A stretch of DNA of 64,000 bases from Mycobacteroides saopaulense (GCF_001456355.1 NZ_CP010271.1:372001-436000); one strand, 5' to 3'; counted from the stretch's first letter, positions 38,469 through 48,254 are shown. Notes: a model not told the origin generated them from the letters alone. Translations and numbers: made by a program.

Positions 38469-39619
38469 TCACCGACTCGGAATGGCAAGGCATGCAGAGC
38501 GTGCGAATCGCCGCGCTGTTATGCCTGGTTCCCGTTCTGCTATACCGGATCTGGCGTGTATGGCGGTATTCTTCGTCGCTGCCGGCTAAGGCCGTGACAG
38601 GTTTTGGTGTGTTGCTGTGGTTCTGGTTGTTGGCGTTCACCGACGCGGTCTGGTCCGTCTCGCCGACGTGGTTGCGGACGGCCAGTGCGGGCGGATTTGG
38701 GGCTGTCACGCTTGCCGCTTGTCTGCAGGCATTCATCCTGGGTATCAGCCGCCGTGCGACGTCCGTGCGGATTCGTCGTGATATGTGGGTCGTTGCCGCG
38801 ACCGCGACCTGCGTGCTTGTCGTGGTGGCCGTCGCCACGGCCTTCAGTGATGAGTCTCTGATGTTGGAGGACGCTTATCAGTTCACCAACGTATTGATGG
38901 AGGGCAGCGATACGGGCTTGGTCGTAGCTTCGGTGACGAGCAGCACGTACGTCGCCGTGGTGCTTGTGCAATTGATATGGACAGGGGCTCGGAACGCGAA
39001 CCGGACACCGACGGGGATTGGGCTGGGGGTGCTGGCCGCCGCATCGGCGGTGGAGTTCACCGTGTTGGTCGTCGGAGGTATTTGGGCGCCGCTTGCTCGC
39101 GGCAGCCTGATAAGTGGGAACCGCTTTGGGCTGTGGCTGCTCACAGTTCCGGCGTGCGGGGTGACGGCGCTCGTGATTCTGGGATTCCTCTATCCGCCTC
39201 TATCGCTACATTTTCGGGCGCGGCGAGCGGTGCAGACGCTCAAGCCGCTCCGTGACACGCTGGCGGCCCGGTTCCCTGGTCTTGGCCCGCCGATTGCTCC
39301 CGCGACGCGATTGTCAGAGTTAGCGTTTGAGTGGACCACTCACATTCAGGACGGCCTCACGCTGTTGGCGCAGACGCGCGGCTTGCCGCTGAGCACCGGC
39401 GCGGAGATTCCTTCGGATAAAGCAGAACGTGCCGATTCGGTGACTGATTGGCTTATCGGACAAGAAGTCCCGGGGTTTAGTGCGGAATGGCTGCACGCTC
39501 CCGTGGGCATGGATGACGAAACGTGGGTGCTTGCGATCGCGGACGCCTATCGTGAACGTCAGGACGGCTTGGAGGCCCCGGCTTCCTTGTCGGGGATGCC
39601 CTCGACCTTGCGTAAGTGA
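38465..39619 (+). CDS. DUF6545/MAB_1171c-type multi-pass membrane protein, copy B
   Basis: 384 residues from GTG 38465, overlapping the stop of copy A by 4 nt. It is a clear tandem paralogue of copy A, sharing LLYRIWRVWRY, the GFG-containing second segment, NRTPTGIGLGVLAAASAVEF, ELAFEWTTHIQDGLTLLAQ and APVGMDDETWVLAIADAYR. Seven or so membrane segments precede the conserved cytosolic C-terminal domain. Its last 61 nt overlap the 3' end of the oppositely oriented XRE gene. Two different but co-translated copies suggest a heteromeric membrane complex. Function unknown. Confidence 0.72.
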   Translation: MITDSEWQGMQSVRIAALLCLVPVLLYRIWRVWRYSSSLPAKAVTGFGVLLWFWLLAFTDAVWSVSPTWLRTASAGGFGAVTLAACLQAFILGISRRATSVRIRRDMWVVAATATCVLVVVAVATAFSDESLMLEDAYQFTNVLMEGSDTGLVVASVTSSTYVAVVLVQLIWTGARNANRTPTGIGLGVLAAASAVEFTVLVVGGIWAPLARGSLISGNRFGLWLLTVPACGVTALVILGFLYPPLSLHFRARRAVQTLKPLRDTLAARFPGLGPPIAPATRLSELAFEWTTHIQDGLTLLAQTRGLPLSTGAEIPSDKAERADSVTDWLIGQEVPGFSAEWLHAPVGMDDETWVLAIADAYRERQDGLEAPASLSGMPSTLRK

Positions 39620-39981
39620 TCGACCATGTCGGCGATCGCCTGTCGACTGTTCTCGGATAGCGCGTAGCTTCGTTGCGCGATTTCGCGCACCTTTGAATCA
39701 CGCAGCTGCACAAGCCAATCCAGATCGCGATTCACGGACGCCGCGTAATCGGAGTCGTAGAAGTAGGCGGGGCTGACCTGAAAGAATTCCGCGAGCGCCG
39801 TGACGATCTCCGGGGCGGGGTTGGATCGTTCGCCCTTACGTAAGAGCGACAGATAGGGCGACGACACCTCGACGCCGTGATCGCCGAGTGCGGCCACCAC
39901 CTCGTTCAGGGTGTAGGGGCCGCGCCCGGCCGGATGCACGGTGGCAAACAGATGGCTCAACCGTTGTGCAAAGTCCGGCAC
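39559..39981 (-). CDS. EspR-like XRE-family DNA-binding regulator
   Basis: 140 residues from GTG 39981, with AGGGGG upstream. The N-terminal LSHLFATVHPAGRGPYT and following helix-turn-helix (VSSPYLSLLRKGERSNP) closely resemble M. tuberculosis EspR (FAARLNRLFDTVYPPGRGPHT), as do the AYFYDSDY and C-terminal RKVEGI segments. EspR (Rv3849) is a nucleoid-associated activator of ESX-1 genes; this is a paralogue in a different setting. It faces the immA-DUF6545 genes tail to tail, overlapping by 61 nt, so the transcripts are mutually antisense at their ends. It probably controls the cassette. Confidence 0.8.
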   Translation of the reverse strand: MPDFAQRLSHLFATVHPAGRGPYTLNEVVAALGDHGVEVSSPYLSLLRKGERSNPAPEIVTALAEFFQVSPAYFYDSDYAASVNRDLDWLVQLRDSKVREIAQRSYALSENSRQAIADMVDHLRKVEGIPDKEAGASKPS

Positions 39982-40095
39982 TGAACCCCCTTACATACTG
40001 TCGATCTGCTGCCCAACGATACACGTAGATGCTGTGCTGCTCACCGTAGGTCTGAGTGTGTCTGGGCCAATGCAACGTATCGAAAGGATAAGTGA

Positions 40096-40122
40096 TTGAC
40101 AAGCGCTATTTACTGACAGTAA
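40096..40122 (-). promoter_or_regulatory. Promoter and palindromic site upstream of the EspR-like gene
   Basis: On the minus strand TTGTCA (40101-40096) is followed at 17 nt by TACGTT, a reasonable SigA promoter for the XRE gene. Just upstream lies the perfect palindrome TTACTG-A-CAGTAA (40110-40122), a likely operator. A related TACTGTCGA element recurs about 15 nt before the start codon (near 39998). The 260-nt gap 39982-40241 holds nothing else recognised. Confidence 0.5.
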
Positions 40123-40241
40123 TGTCCGGGGTGTTCGTTCGGCTAACCAATGCCGAACGCGTCGGCTGGTCAAACGTTGTGCTCATCGTGGGGTTGGGCA
40201 CAGCGGGTGGTCAGCCGAATTTTTTGAGGCGCCGTCGCTGC

Positions 40242-40934
40242 TCAGGTAAGGCCGAGTGCACTGTGATGCACCAGTGCACTGGCGATGAGGACGACCCCCA
40301 GGCACAGGAAAATCACCCGAATTGCGGTGGGACCGTGTCGCGTCACCGCCCGGACCAGCCCGCGTTGCACTCTCCGGGCGCGCGGAGAGCGGCGCGTTGA
40401 GAGCACGAGAATCAGCAGGCTGGGCAGTATCGCGATCGTGCAGTAGCCGACCAACAGCAGCGGCCACATCGACGGTAGCGGCTGGCGGGAGGCGAGCATC
40501 GCCAGCGCGCTCAGATATGGCACCGAGGTAGGGGCCTCCGCCAGTCCCAGTGCCAGGCCGACCAGCGCGAGAAGCCACGGATGGCGCCGCGCAATGGTGC
40601 GAATCCACGGCGGGGTCACCGGTTCGGTGAACCAGGTCAGCGCCGCAACCGCGATCAGCAGGATGCCGATGACCAGTTGGGCCCAGTACCGGGTGGACGG
40701 GGTGATATCCGTGCCGCCGGCGACATCGGTGAGTGAGCGCACTCCGAGCACGGTCGTCAGTCCAAACGTGAACAGCGCCACAAACAGTCCCGTGACAAAG
40801 CTCAGGCCGCCGGGAAATGCCGAGCGGCGTTCCAGCCGGGTCACGTAGACGATCGTGGTGGCGATGCCGATGTTGAGCACGTTGAGGGCGTCCAGGCAGG
40901 CAAATCCCGCGAACGCCAGCAACAGGGTGAGCAC
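40242..40934 (-). CDS. GAP/SfLAP-family six-pass membrane protein
   Basis: 230 residues from GTG 40934 with about six membrane segments: TLLLAFAGFACLDALNVLNIGIATTI, then segments near 45-65, 85-105, 120-145, 155-180 and 205-225. The topology and the Asn/Asp-rich first helix suggest the Sap (sulfolipid-1-addressing protein)/GAP or LysE-like group, whose members help to export glycolipids. Family assignment is from overall pattern only. Confidence 0.55.
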   Translation of the reverse strand: MLTLLLAFAGFACLDALNVLNIGIATTIVYVTRLERRSAFPGGLSFVTGLFVALFTFGLTTVLGVRSLTDVAGGTDITPSTRYWAQLVIGILLIAVAALTWFTEPVTPPWIRTIARRHPWLLALVGLALGLAEAPTSVPYLSALAMLASRQPLPSMWPLLLVGYCTIAILPSLLILVLSTRRSPRARRVQRGLVRAVTRHGPTAIRVIFLCLGVVLIASALVHHSALGLT

Positions 40935-41100
40935 GATTCCAGAACTTACGGGAAGGTCGATCCTGTTCCGGCTAGCGCGGCGCTGTGGGCACGGCCACAG
41001 TGGCGCACCGGGGAAGCGCCCCAGGTGTGCCGTTGCTCGGCTGGTACGACTGGATCACACTCTGACCTGGGCCGACGGGACCGCCGGTACTCTGGACCGG

Positions 41101-41847
41101 ATGCCTACTCAGACCTCGGCCGCCGCTGCACCCTTGCATGGATTGCGGGATGTGCGCACGTACATCGACATCGCCGTCGTGGTCGCCGTACTCGTGGCCA
41201 CCAATCTGATCGCTCACTTCACCACGCCGTGGGCCAATTTCGTCGTGGTCCCGGTGGCCGCGATCGGTCTGCTCGCACTGATTCGTTATCGCGGCCATTC
41301 CTGGGCCGAGCTGGGTTTGGGGCGCGACCACTGGCGTTCCGGTGCCAAGTACGCCGCCGTCGCGGTGGTGATCGTCGGTGCGGTGATCGGCATCGGACTG
41401 TTGCTGCCGATCACCCGACCCATGTTCCTCAACAGCAGTTACGCGACAACGGTTTCGGGCGCGCTGCTCGCCTCATTCGTGCTGATCCCGCTGCAGACGG
41501 TGATCCCCGAGGAGCTGGCCTTCCGTGGAGTTCTGCACGGGACGATGGCTCGGGCCTGGGGCTTCCGGGGTGTCGCGGCGGCCGGTTCGCTGCTGTTCGG
41601 CTTCTGGCATATCGCGACATCACTGGGCCTCACGACCGGCAACGTCGGCCTGACGAGGCTGCTGGGTGTGGGTCTGTGGGCGCAGATCGCCGGAGTCGCG
41701 GGTGCGGTGGTGGCCACGGCCATCGCGGGGTTTGTGTTCACCTGGCTGCGGCGCCGCAGTGGCAGCCTCTTGGCTCCTATCGCCCTGCATTGGTCGCTCA
41801 ACGGCATGGGAGTGCTGGCCGCGGTTCTGGTCTGGCACCTGATCTAG
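41101..41847 (+). CDS. CPBP-family intramembrane glutamic endopeptidase
   Basis: 248 residues from ATG 41101 (MPTQTSAAAA); the frame is open upstream without support. About eight hydrophobic segments carry the Abi/CPBP motifs PEELAFRGVLHG (motif 1, catalytic Glu pair and Arg), FGFWHIATS (motif 2) and a final LHWSLNGMG. The family relates to Rce1 CAAX proteases and, in bacteria, to bacteriocin self-immunity and anti-sigma processing. Its target is unknown. The stop shares CTAG with that of the DoxX-like gene. Confidence 0.88.
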   Translation: MPTQTSAAAAPLHGLRDVRTYIDIAVVVAVLVATNLIAHFTTPWANFVVVPVAAIGLLALIRYRGHSWAELGLGRDHWRSGAKYAAVAVVIVGAVIGIGLLLPITRPMFLNSSYATTVSGALLASFVLIPLQTVIPEELAFRGVLHGTMARAWGFRGVAAAGSLLFGFWHIATSLGLTTGNVGLTRLLGVGLWAQIAGVAGAVVATAIAGFVFTWLRRRSGSLLAPIALHWSLNGMGVLAAVLVWHLI

Positions 41848-42278
41848 CCCCAGACGACGACCCCGGTCGCCGCCAGGAACAGCAGCTGTTCGGCGGTACG
41901 CCAGCCCAGCGGTGTGCACAGCGGGTTGGACCGTTGGCTCGCGGCGTACACGTTGGCCGGGAACATCGCCACTAGCAGCACCCCCAGGCATGCGGCCGCG
42001 GGCACCCTGGTGGCAGGAACCAAGACGCCGACCGCGCCGAGCAGCTCGAGCACCCCCGTCAGTGCCACCAGGAAGCCGGGTGCCGGAATCTGCGGCGGGA
42101 CGATGGCGATCATCGCGTCACGCATCTTCGGGACGAAGTGTGCGACGCCGGTCAACGTGAACATCGCGGCGAGGCCAACCGCCGCCGCGGCCGGCCACGA
42201 ATCGACGGGCGCGAATCCCAGCGCACCGGTCAGTCGGGCCAGCAGGGTCCCCACGGCCAAGGCAATCAACGGAGCCAT
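41844..42278 (-). CDS. DoxX-family membrane protein
   Basis: 144 residues from ATG 42278, chosen because TTGGAGA lies 7 nt upstream. Four hydrophobic segments; AAMFTLTGVAHFVPKMRDAM and LTGVLELLGAVGVLVP are typical of DoxX/SURF4-like proteins. In mycobacteria DoxX-type proteins are linked to redox protection. It is divergent from the TetR gene across a strong inverted repeat, so it is the probable target of that regulator. Confidence 0.85.
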   Translation of the reverse strand: MAPLIALAVGTLLARLTGALGFAPVDSWPAAAAVGLAAMFTLTGVAHFVPKMRDAMIAIVPPQIPAPGFLVALTGVLELLGAVGVLVPATRVPAAACLGVLLVAMFPANVYAASQRSNPLCTPLGWRTAEQLLFLAATGVVVWG

Positions 42279-42291
42279 GACCATCTCCAAT

Positions 42292-42339
42292 CTTGTCAGT
42301 GACTAGTTTGACGATACTCGCGAACTAGTCACTGTCAAG
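42292..42339. promoter_or_regulatory. Long inverted-repeat operator between doxX-like and tetR-like genes
   Basis: CTTGTCAGTGACTAGTT (42292-42308) and AACTAGTCACTGTCAAG (42323-42339) form a 17-bp inverted repeat with one mismatch around a 14-bp spacer. It lies between the two divergent starts, as expected for a TetR dimer-pair operator that represses both genes. Confidence 0.88.
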
Positions 42340-42359
42340 ATCCGGGTTATGCTGGTGCC

Positions 42360-42920
42360 ATGTCGTACCACCACGGCGATCTACGGGCGGCCATCTTGGC
42401 CAGTGCGGCCGATATGGTGACGCGCCGTGGCGCCGCCGAATTGTCGCTGCGGGAGTTGGCGCGCGAGGCGGGGGTATCGCATGCCGCGCCCGCCCACCAT
42501 TTCGGTGACCGGCGCGGACTGTTCACGGCCCTGGCCGCCGACGGATTCACCCGACTCGCCGAGGCCCTCGACGGCGCCCATCCCGACTTCCACGCCTCGG
42601 CCCTGGCCTACGTCGAGTTCGCCTTGGCTAACCCGGGCCACTACTCGGTGATGTTCGAACCCGCGCTACTGGACTCCGCTGACGCGCGGCTGACCGAGGC
42701 GCGCGATCGCGCCGCTGCTGCTCTCGACGCCGGCATTGCGACACTCACACCCGAGCAGACATCCGCCGATAAGACCACCGCCGCTCGCGCGGCGTGGTCC
42801 CTGGTGCACGGGTTTGTCTCACTGTGGTCCACTGGGGTGCTGAGGGATTGTCGCGATGACGCCGATCCGAAGCAGGTCGCCTCGAAGATCGCGTACGCCC
42901 TGTTTCCGCCCAGCCGCTAG
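42360..42920 (+). CDS. TetR-family regulator
   Basis: 186 residues (MSYHHGDLRAAIL, a start shared by many TetR proteins of the WHG group). The helix-turn-helix is AAELSLRELAREAGVSHAAPAHHFGDRRG. The C-terminal domain contains NPGHYSVMFEPALLD and the AAWSLVHGFVSLW motif of the TetR_C_33/WHG-type ligand domain. It is divergent from the DoxX-like gene and likely its repressor through the 17-bp inverted repeat. The stop shares CTAG with the convergent lipoprotein gene. Confidence 0.9.
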   Translation: MSYHHGDLRAAILASAADMVTRRGAAELSLRELAREAGVSHAAPAHHFGDRRGLFTALAADGFTRLAEALDGAHPDFHASALAYVEFALANPGHYSVMFEPALLDSADARLTEARDRAAAALDAGIATLTPEQTSADKTTAARAAWSLVHGFVSLWSTGVLRDCRDDADPKQVASKIAYALFPPSR

Positions 42921-43480
42921 CCGAGCAGCACCTTCGCGCCATTGGACTTGTAGTCGGTGTGTAGGTCGATCTCCTTGGGCACCGTTCCGGCCGGCACGTC
43001 GTAGACGAGCACCGATCGTTTTTGTGCGCCGGGTCCCAGCTCTGCGCCCGGTTCAAGTTGTTCGGCGTTGCGCGCCAAGATGTTTGCCATGCTATCGGGC
43101 GCGTACTCCGTGCCGGTGGCATCTCGAAGTTTTTGTTCGTCCCCGAGGAATGAGTGCGTTATCTGACCCAGGTTCAGAACCTCGAGATGTACGACGACGA
43201 AGGTGCCGGCGGCGGTGGCCTGCAGGGCCGGGTTTGCCGGATCGCCGACGGTGCCAGCGTCGGTCACCCGGGTGACCACAAAAGCGAGATCGCCATCGCG
43301 TACCTGCTGGCCGAGTGCGCCGGGCTTGCCTTCTTCCGCCGTGACCACCTTGGTTTCGGCACCGCCGCCGGTGCCGCCGACGTGGATGAGGGTGGGCCGA
43401 CTCTCCGAGGGCCCGGAGCCTCCGCACGCGGTCACCAGGATGCCGGTAAATACCAGGACAGCAAGGTATTTCATGGTCAT
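42917..43480 (-). CDS. DUF4352-type lipoprotein
   Basis: 187 residues from ATG 43480. The signal peptide ends in the lipobox LVTAC (Cys at about residue 19), so it should be anchored in the membrane. The domain (RDGDLAFVVTRVTDAG, then TFVVVHLEVLNLG, then YDVPAGTVPKEIDLH) is the immunoglobulin-like DUF4352/Mpr-type fold found in many mycobacterial lipoproteins. Function unknown. The start overlaps the stop of the CocE-type hydrolase gene (ATGA), so the two are co-translated. Confidence 0.82.
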   Translation of the reverse strand: MTMKYLAVLVFTGILVTACGGSGPSESRPTLIHVGGTGGGAETKVVTAEEGKPGALGQQVRDGDLAFVVTRVTDAGTVGDPANPALQATAAGTFVVVHLEVLNLGQITHSFLGDEQKLRDATGTEYAPDSMANILARNAEQLEPGAELGPGAQKRSVLVYDVPAGTVPKEIDLHTDYKSNGAKVLLG

Positions 43481-45123
43481 GAGGTGCGCATGACCGGGAG
43501 AATGACGGATGAAGGTCGATCCTTGTCGTGATGAACCTCGAAGTGGATCGGGACGATGCGGCTGGCGGTCGCCAGCGGCTCGCCCGAGCCGGTGTTGCGG
43601 GCGTGATTGGGGAAGGCGCCACCACTGACCTGAATTCGCAGCCGGTGCCCTCGCGCGAAGCGGTAGCCGGTGGGATGCATGGTGACCTCAATCGGAGAAA
43701 CCGCCGTACCGTTCAGCCTGACGATTCCATCGGAAACATTGCGAGACACACCTTTTCGGTCCACATCGCAGAGCCTGACAAATACGTCGCCCTGCCCGCT
43801 GTCGGTGGTCGCGTAGATGGATGCCGAGACCGGACCGATGAGGTCCAGATCGCTTGTCAGTGCGGTGGTGGTGTAAACCAAGACATCGGATCGCTTCTCG
43901 GTCGACGAGTTGTCTCGCTGACCGGCGGCCCTGGTGTCCAGTAGCGGTCCGCCCACTACCGGCGTGGGATCCGCCGGGTCGTAGGTAAACGTGTCACTGG
44001 AGTCATCACCTTGCGGTGCTTGCCAATCCAGCGCGTGGTCCGCCTGTAGGTAGACCGGGGTGGGTGTCGATTCGCTGGGCGGCCAGTGCTCGAAGTCGAG
44101 CCATTGACCGGCCTTCTGCAGGTAGACGCGCACCTTGGCGCGATGTGACGAGGAGATGTCGCCCCGAAGATGCGCAGCCAGCCACGAGAAGCTGTCGGAG
44201 ACAACCGCTTTGAGCGACTTCATGTGGTCCCATGGGCCGATGGTGATCCGCCGCGGGCAGTCAGCCTTCTGCAACTCGTCGTAGTCGCGCAGTTGACCGA
44301 CGAGGAGTAAGTCCCACCACCCGGTCACCATGCTCACCGGAGTGCTCAGTTTGGTGAGTGCCGGGGTGTGGTTGATCTCGTCCCAGTAGTCACCATTGGT
44401 GTGATCGGTCACGGTGCGCCAGAACGGTTCTGGCTTTCCTATGGCCACGTTGTCGGCGTTGCCCAGTGGCAGGTGGTCCATGGCGCGCCGCACCTGTTTC
44501 TCCAGGGCGTTCGTCCGCAGTAGACGTTTGATCTGGGAGCCGCCGTGTGAGCCGATCGAGGCGGACCAGCTCAGCAAGTTGTGCAGATTGAACGCCCCGC
44601 CCGGGTAGAAGAGTTCGGTGAAATTGCTGGTGGTGATCGCCGGACACATGGCCGCCAGCGGTGGCTCGACGTACGGCGCTACTGCCCACTGGGTGTGTCC
44701 GAGATACGACGGCCCTGCGGTGGCCAGGGTGCCGTCGCACCATGGCTGCTCCCGGACCCAGGCCGCTGTGGCCAAGCCGTCAGCCCGCTCCTGTCGAAAA
44801 GCGTCGAATTTCCCTTGGGAACCGAACTGGCCGCGAGTATCCTGCAGGACGACCTGAAATCCTTGGCGTGCCAGCAGTGTTGCCCACATCTGGCTGATGG
44901 CGCCGTGTTTGCCGTATGGCGTGCGGAAGATGACGGCGGGCAGTGGATCTTGCCCGGGCGGTCGGAAATGGTCGGTCGCGAGCTGCACGCCGTCGGGCAT
45001 CCTCACCTTGATGCCCCGACGGGCCTGCACCTCGGCGGTCACGGGTTCGGGCAGGTCGAGCAGCTTTTCCAGGAAGGGCGCGGAAAGCCGACCGGTCCAG
45101 GCCAGGGCCAGTTCTTCGAGCAT
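43477..45123 (-). CDS. CocE/NonD-family (X-Pro dipeptidyl-peptidase-like) hydrolase
   Basis: 548 residues from ATG 45123 (MLEELALAWTG); the longer upstream frame runs into the next gene. The N-terminal alpha/beta domain has RRGIKVRMPDGVQLATDHFRP, FRTPYGKHG and the nucleophile Ser in ATAGPSYLGHTQWA. Asp (TGWWDLLLVGQ) and His (IGPWDHMKS) follow, and a C-terminal jelly-roll domain from about residue 370 (FVRLCDVDRKGVSRNVSDG) completes the CocE/PepX architecture. It acts on an ester or amide not identifiable here. No signal peptide. Confidence 0.88.
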   Translation of the reverse strand: MLEELALAWTGRLSAPFLEKLLDLPEPVTAEVQARRGIKVRMPDGVQLATDHFRPPGQDPLPAVIFRTPYGKHGAISQMWATLLARQGFQVVLQDTRGQFGSQGKFDAFRQERADGLATAAWVREQPWCDGTLATAGPSYLGHTQWAVAPYVEPPLAAMCPAITTSNFTELFYPGGAFNLHNLLSWSASIGSHGGSQIKRLLRTNALEKQVRRAMDHLPLGNADNVAIGKPEPFWRTVTDHTNGDYWDEINHTPALTKLSTPVSMVTGWWDLLLVGQLRDYDELQKADCPRRITIGPWDHMKSLKAVVSDSFSWLAAHLRGDISSSHRAKVRVYLQKAGQWLDFEHWPPSESTPTPVYLQADHALDWQAPQGDDSSDTFTYDPADPTPVVGGPLLDTRAAGQRDNSSTEKRSDVLVYTTTALTSDLDLIGPVSASIYATTDSGQGDVFVRLCDVDRKGVSRNVSDGIVRLNGTAVSPIEVTMHPTGYRFARGHRLRIQVSGGAFPNHARNTGSGEPLATASRIVPIHFEVHHDKDRPSSVILPVMRTS

Positions 45124-45133
45124 GGCGCCCAAT

Positions 45134-46927
45134 CTACCGGGGCGCGAGCGCCCCGACCGGCCCGACGGCGACGCACAGCGACAATGACTGGGTAATCGGT
45201 TGCAGGGTAAGCGAATTGCCGGAACCTGGGAGTCTGATGAATACCCGGTTGAGCCCGGGGCGCACCGGCACCTTGACCCTGGGCCCGTTGGTGAACGATG
45301 CCCACACCGCACCCTCGGTATTGGCCAGGTAGTTCAGTTCGACGATCCAATCCGCGGGGAGTAATGGTCCGGTGAGCGGCAGGGTTTGTGTGGACTGGAC
45401 CAGGTAGCCGCAGCCGGTGACCGGCCCCTCGGTGATGGCGCGTACCCACGTGACCTGCGCGTCCAATAGGTGTCCGTAGCGGTCCAGCATGCGTAACTGC
45501 GTTGTGGTGGAACCGATTTCCGGTCGGGGACGGACCAGCGCGAACATATGGCTCAACAGGTTCTCCGGGCGCACCACGTTTTGCAGAACCAGAGGATCGA
45601 CTTCCTGGTCGAGCACCGCGGGCCCGTCCGCCACCGCCGCCAACGATTCTTTGACATTGGCGATGTACGGCGAGGCGGGGTTATTGCGCCAACTGCGCAG
45701 ATAGCCGGCCGTCGAGACCAGGCTGCTCCCCACGAACAAGGCCAGCGCCACCGACACCGCCACGGTGCGCCGGGCGGAACTGTCCAGGCATGTGCTGCTC
45801 GGTCGATTCGCAGCGGTGAGCCCCACCGCGGCCAGCAGAGTCGCGACGACCACCAGATCCGGTAGATACCGCAAGGTCTGCGCGAGGAGCAGTGCCGTGA
45901 ACGCCGAGGAGCGCATGAGGTAGATCGGCACCTGGCTGGCGATCAGGTAGCCGAGCAGTGTCAGCCACACCAGCGCGAGGCGCTGCTTGCGATAGCAGGT
46001 GAGCAGGACGGTGGCGACAAGCGCGAACGCTCCCAGGCCGATCACGAACGACGACGGTTCGGCCCACGGCGAGCTCGGCACCCAGCGTTCCCAGCGCCAC
46101 GGTCCGCCCACCAACCCGGGAAGCACTCCATGGGTGAACGAGCGCTGCAGCAGGGACCACGTCATCGACAGATCGGTGCTCCATCGTTTCTGGTCCACCA
46201 CAACCAGGTAGAGCACGATCCACGCCGCGGTCAGTGCGCCGGCGGGAAGCCAGAGCACTGCTCCCTGCCGCCATGTTCTCCTCAGTGACGACCACCCGTC
46301 CCCACGCAGATAGGTCAGCAGGGCCACCACGGCGAACGCCACGAACGGGATGACCACAGACTTCTCGAAGAACAGCAGCCCGCCGAGGAACGCGCCCATG
46401 GCCCCCGCGGCATATCTACGGTTGCCGGTGCGATCCAGCAGGACCGCATCCGCCACGAACCAGCACATCGCGGTGAGCATCGGCAGGGAGTTCAGCGCCG
46501 CCGCCCACCAGGTAAAGCCAGGTATTGCCAGCGGCGTGAACAGGGCGAACGTCAGCGGCACCAGCAGTACCGGTCGCCAGCCCAGGATTGCCCACAACGC
46601 GCGCAACAGTGCCAGTGACGCCAGCGCCTGCAAGATCACCAGGCTCAGCGCGGGCCAGAACCAGTTCAACGGCGCGAGCTTGGTGATCGCGCCCGCCAGC
46701 AGGAAGGCCGCCGGCATGACGTGCCCGTCGTGATCGTCGAACAGATAGGACGGCGAGAACAGGCCCTGGATGCCGGCGCGTCCGACCAGGATGAGGTCGT
46801 CCCAATAGAAGTCGCCGCCGAACGCCAGCACGCCGCGAACCATCAGCTGCGCCGCGATCAGAGCCGTCGCGGCAATGGCGACACGGTTCAGGTGGGCTGG
46901 AAGTCGGGCTCGCACTGCGTAAGGCAT
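45134..46927 (-). CDS. Large multi-pass membrane protein, possible glycosyltransferase (Rv3635-like)
   Basis: 597 residues. About ten to twelve membrane segments occupy residues 15-400, with an early GGDFYWDDLILVG in the first loop; such acidic pairs are found in GT-C glycosyltransferases. The last 180 residues form a soluble, presumably extracytoplasmic beta-rich domain. It is divergent from galE1 and near the PpgS genes, as in M. tuberculosis Rv3635-Rv3631, which suggests a role in polyprenyl-linked envelope glycans. Glycosyltransferase activity is an inference. Confidence 0.7.
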   Translation of the reverse strand: MPYAVRARLPAHLNRVAIAATALIAAQLMVRGVLAFGGDFYWDDLILVGRAGIQGLFSPSYLFDDHDGHVMPAAFLLAGAITKLAPLNWFWPALSLVILQALASLALLRALWAILGWRPVLLVPLTFALFTPLAIPGFTWWAAALNSLPMLTAMCWFVADAVLLDRTGNRRYAAGAMGAFLGGLLFFEKSVVIPFVAFAVVALLTYLRGDGWSSLRRTWRQGAVLWLPAGALTAAWIVLYLVVVDQKRWSTDLSMTWSLLQRSFTHGVLPGLVGGPWRWERWVPSSPWAEPSSFVIGLGAFALVATVLLTCYRKQRLALVWLTLLGYLIASQVPIYLMRSSAFTALLLAQTLRYLPDLVVVATLLAAVGLTAANRPSSTCLDSSARRTVAVSVALALFVGSSLVSTAGYLRSWRNNPASPYIANVKESLAAVADGPAVLDQEVDPLVLQNVVRPENLLSHMFALVRPRPEIGSTTTQLRMLDRYGHLLDAQVTWVRAITEGPVTGCGYLVQSTQTLPLTGPLLPADWIVELNYLANTEGAVWASFTNGPRVKVPVRPGLNRVFIRLPGSGNSLTLQPITQSLSLCVAVGPVGALAPR

Positions 46928-46949
46928 TTGGGCCAGACCCTATCTGTAG

Positions 46950-48250
<1,301 letters not shown>

Positions 48251-48254
<4 letters not shown>

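Noticed and set aside
40092..40400. Plus-strand frame starting at 40092 next to a TTGACA
   Set aside because: It runs antisense into the GAP-like gene. The TTGACA is better explained as part of the divergent XRE promoter/operator region.
36584..45123. Search for a duplicated tRNA-Thr 3' end, integrase or transposase marking a mobile element
   Set aside because: No repeat of the T-arm/acceptor sequence and no recombinase-like frame was seen by eye. The block is called variable, not mobile.
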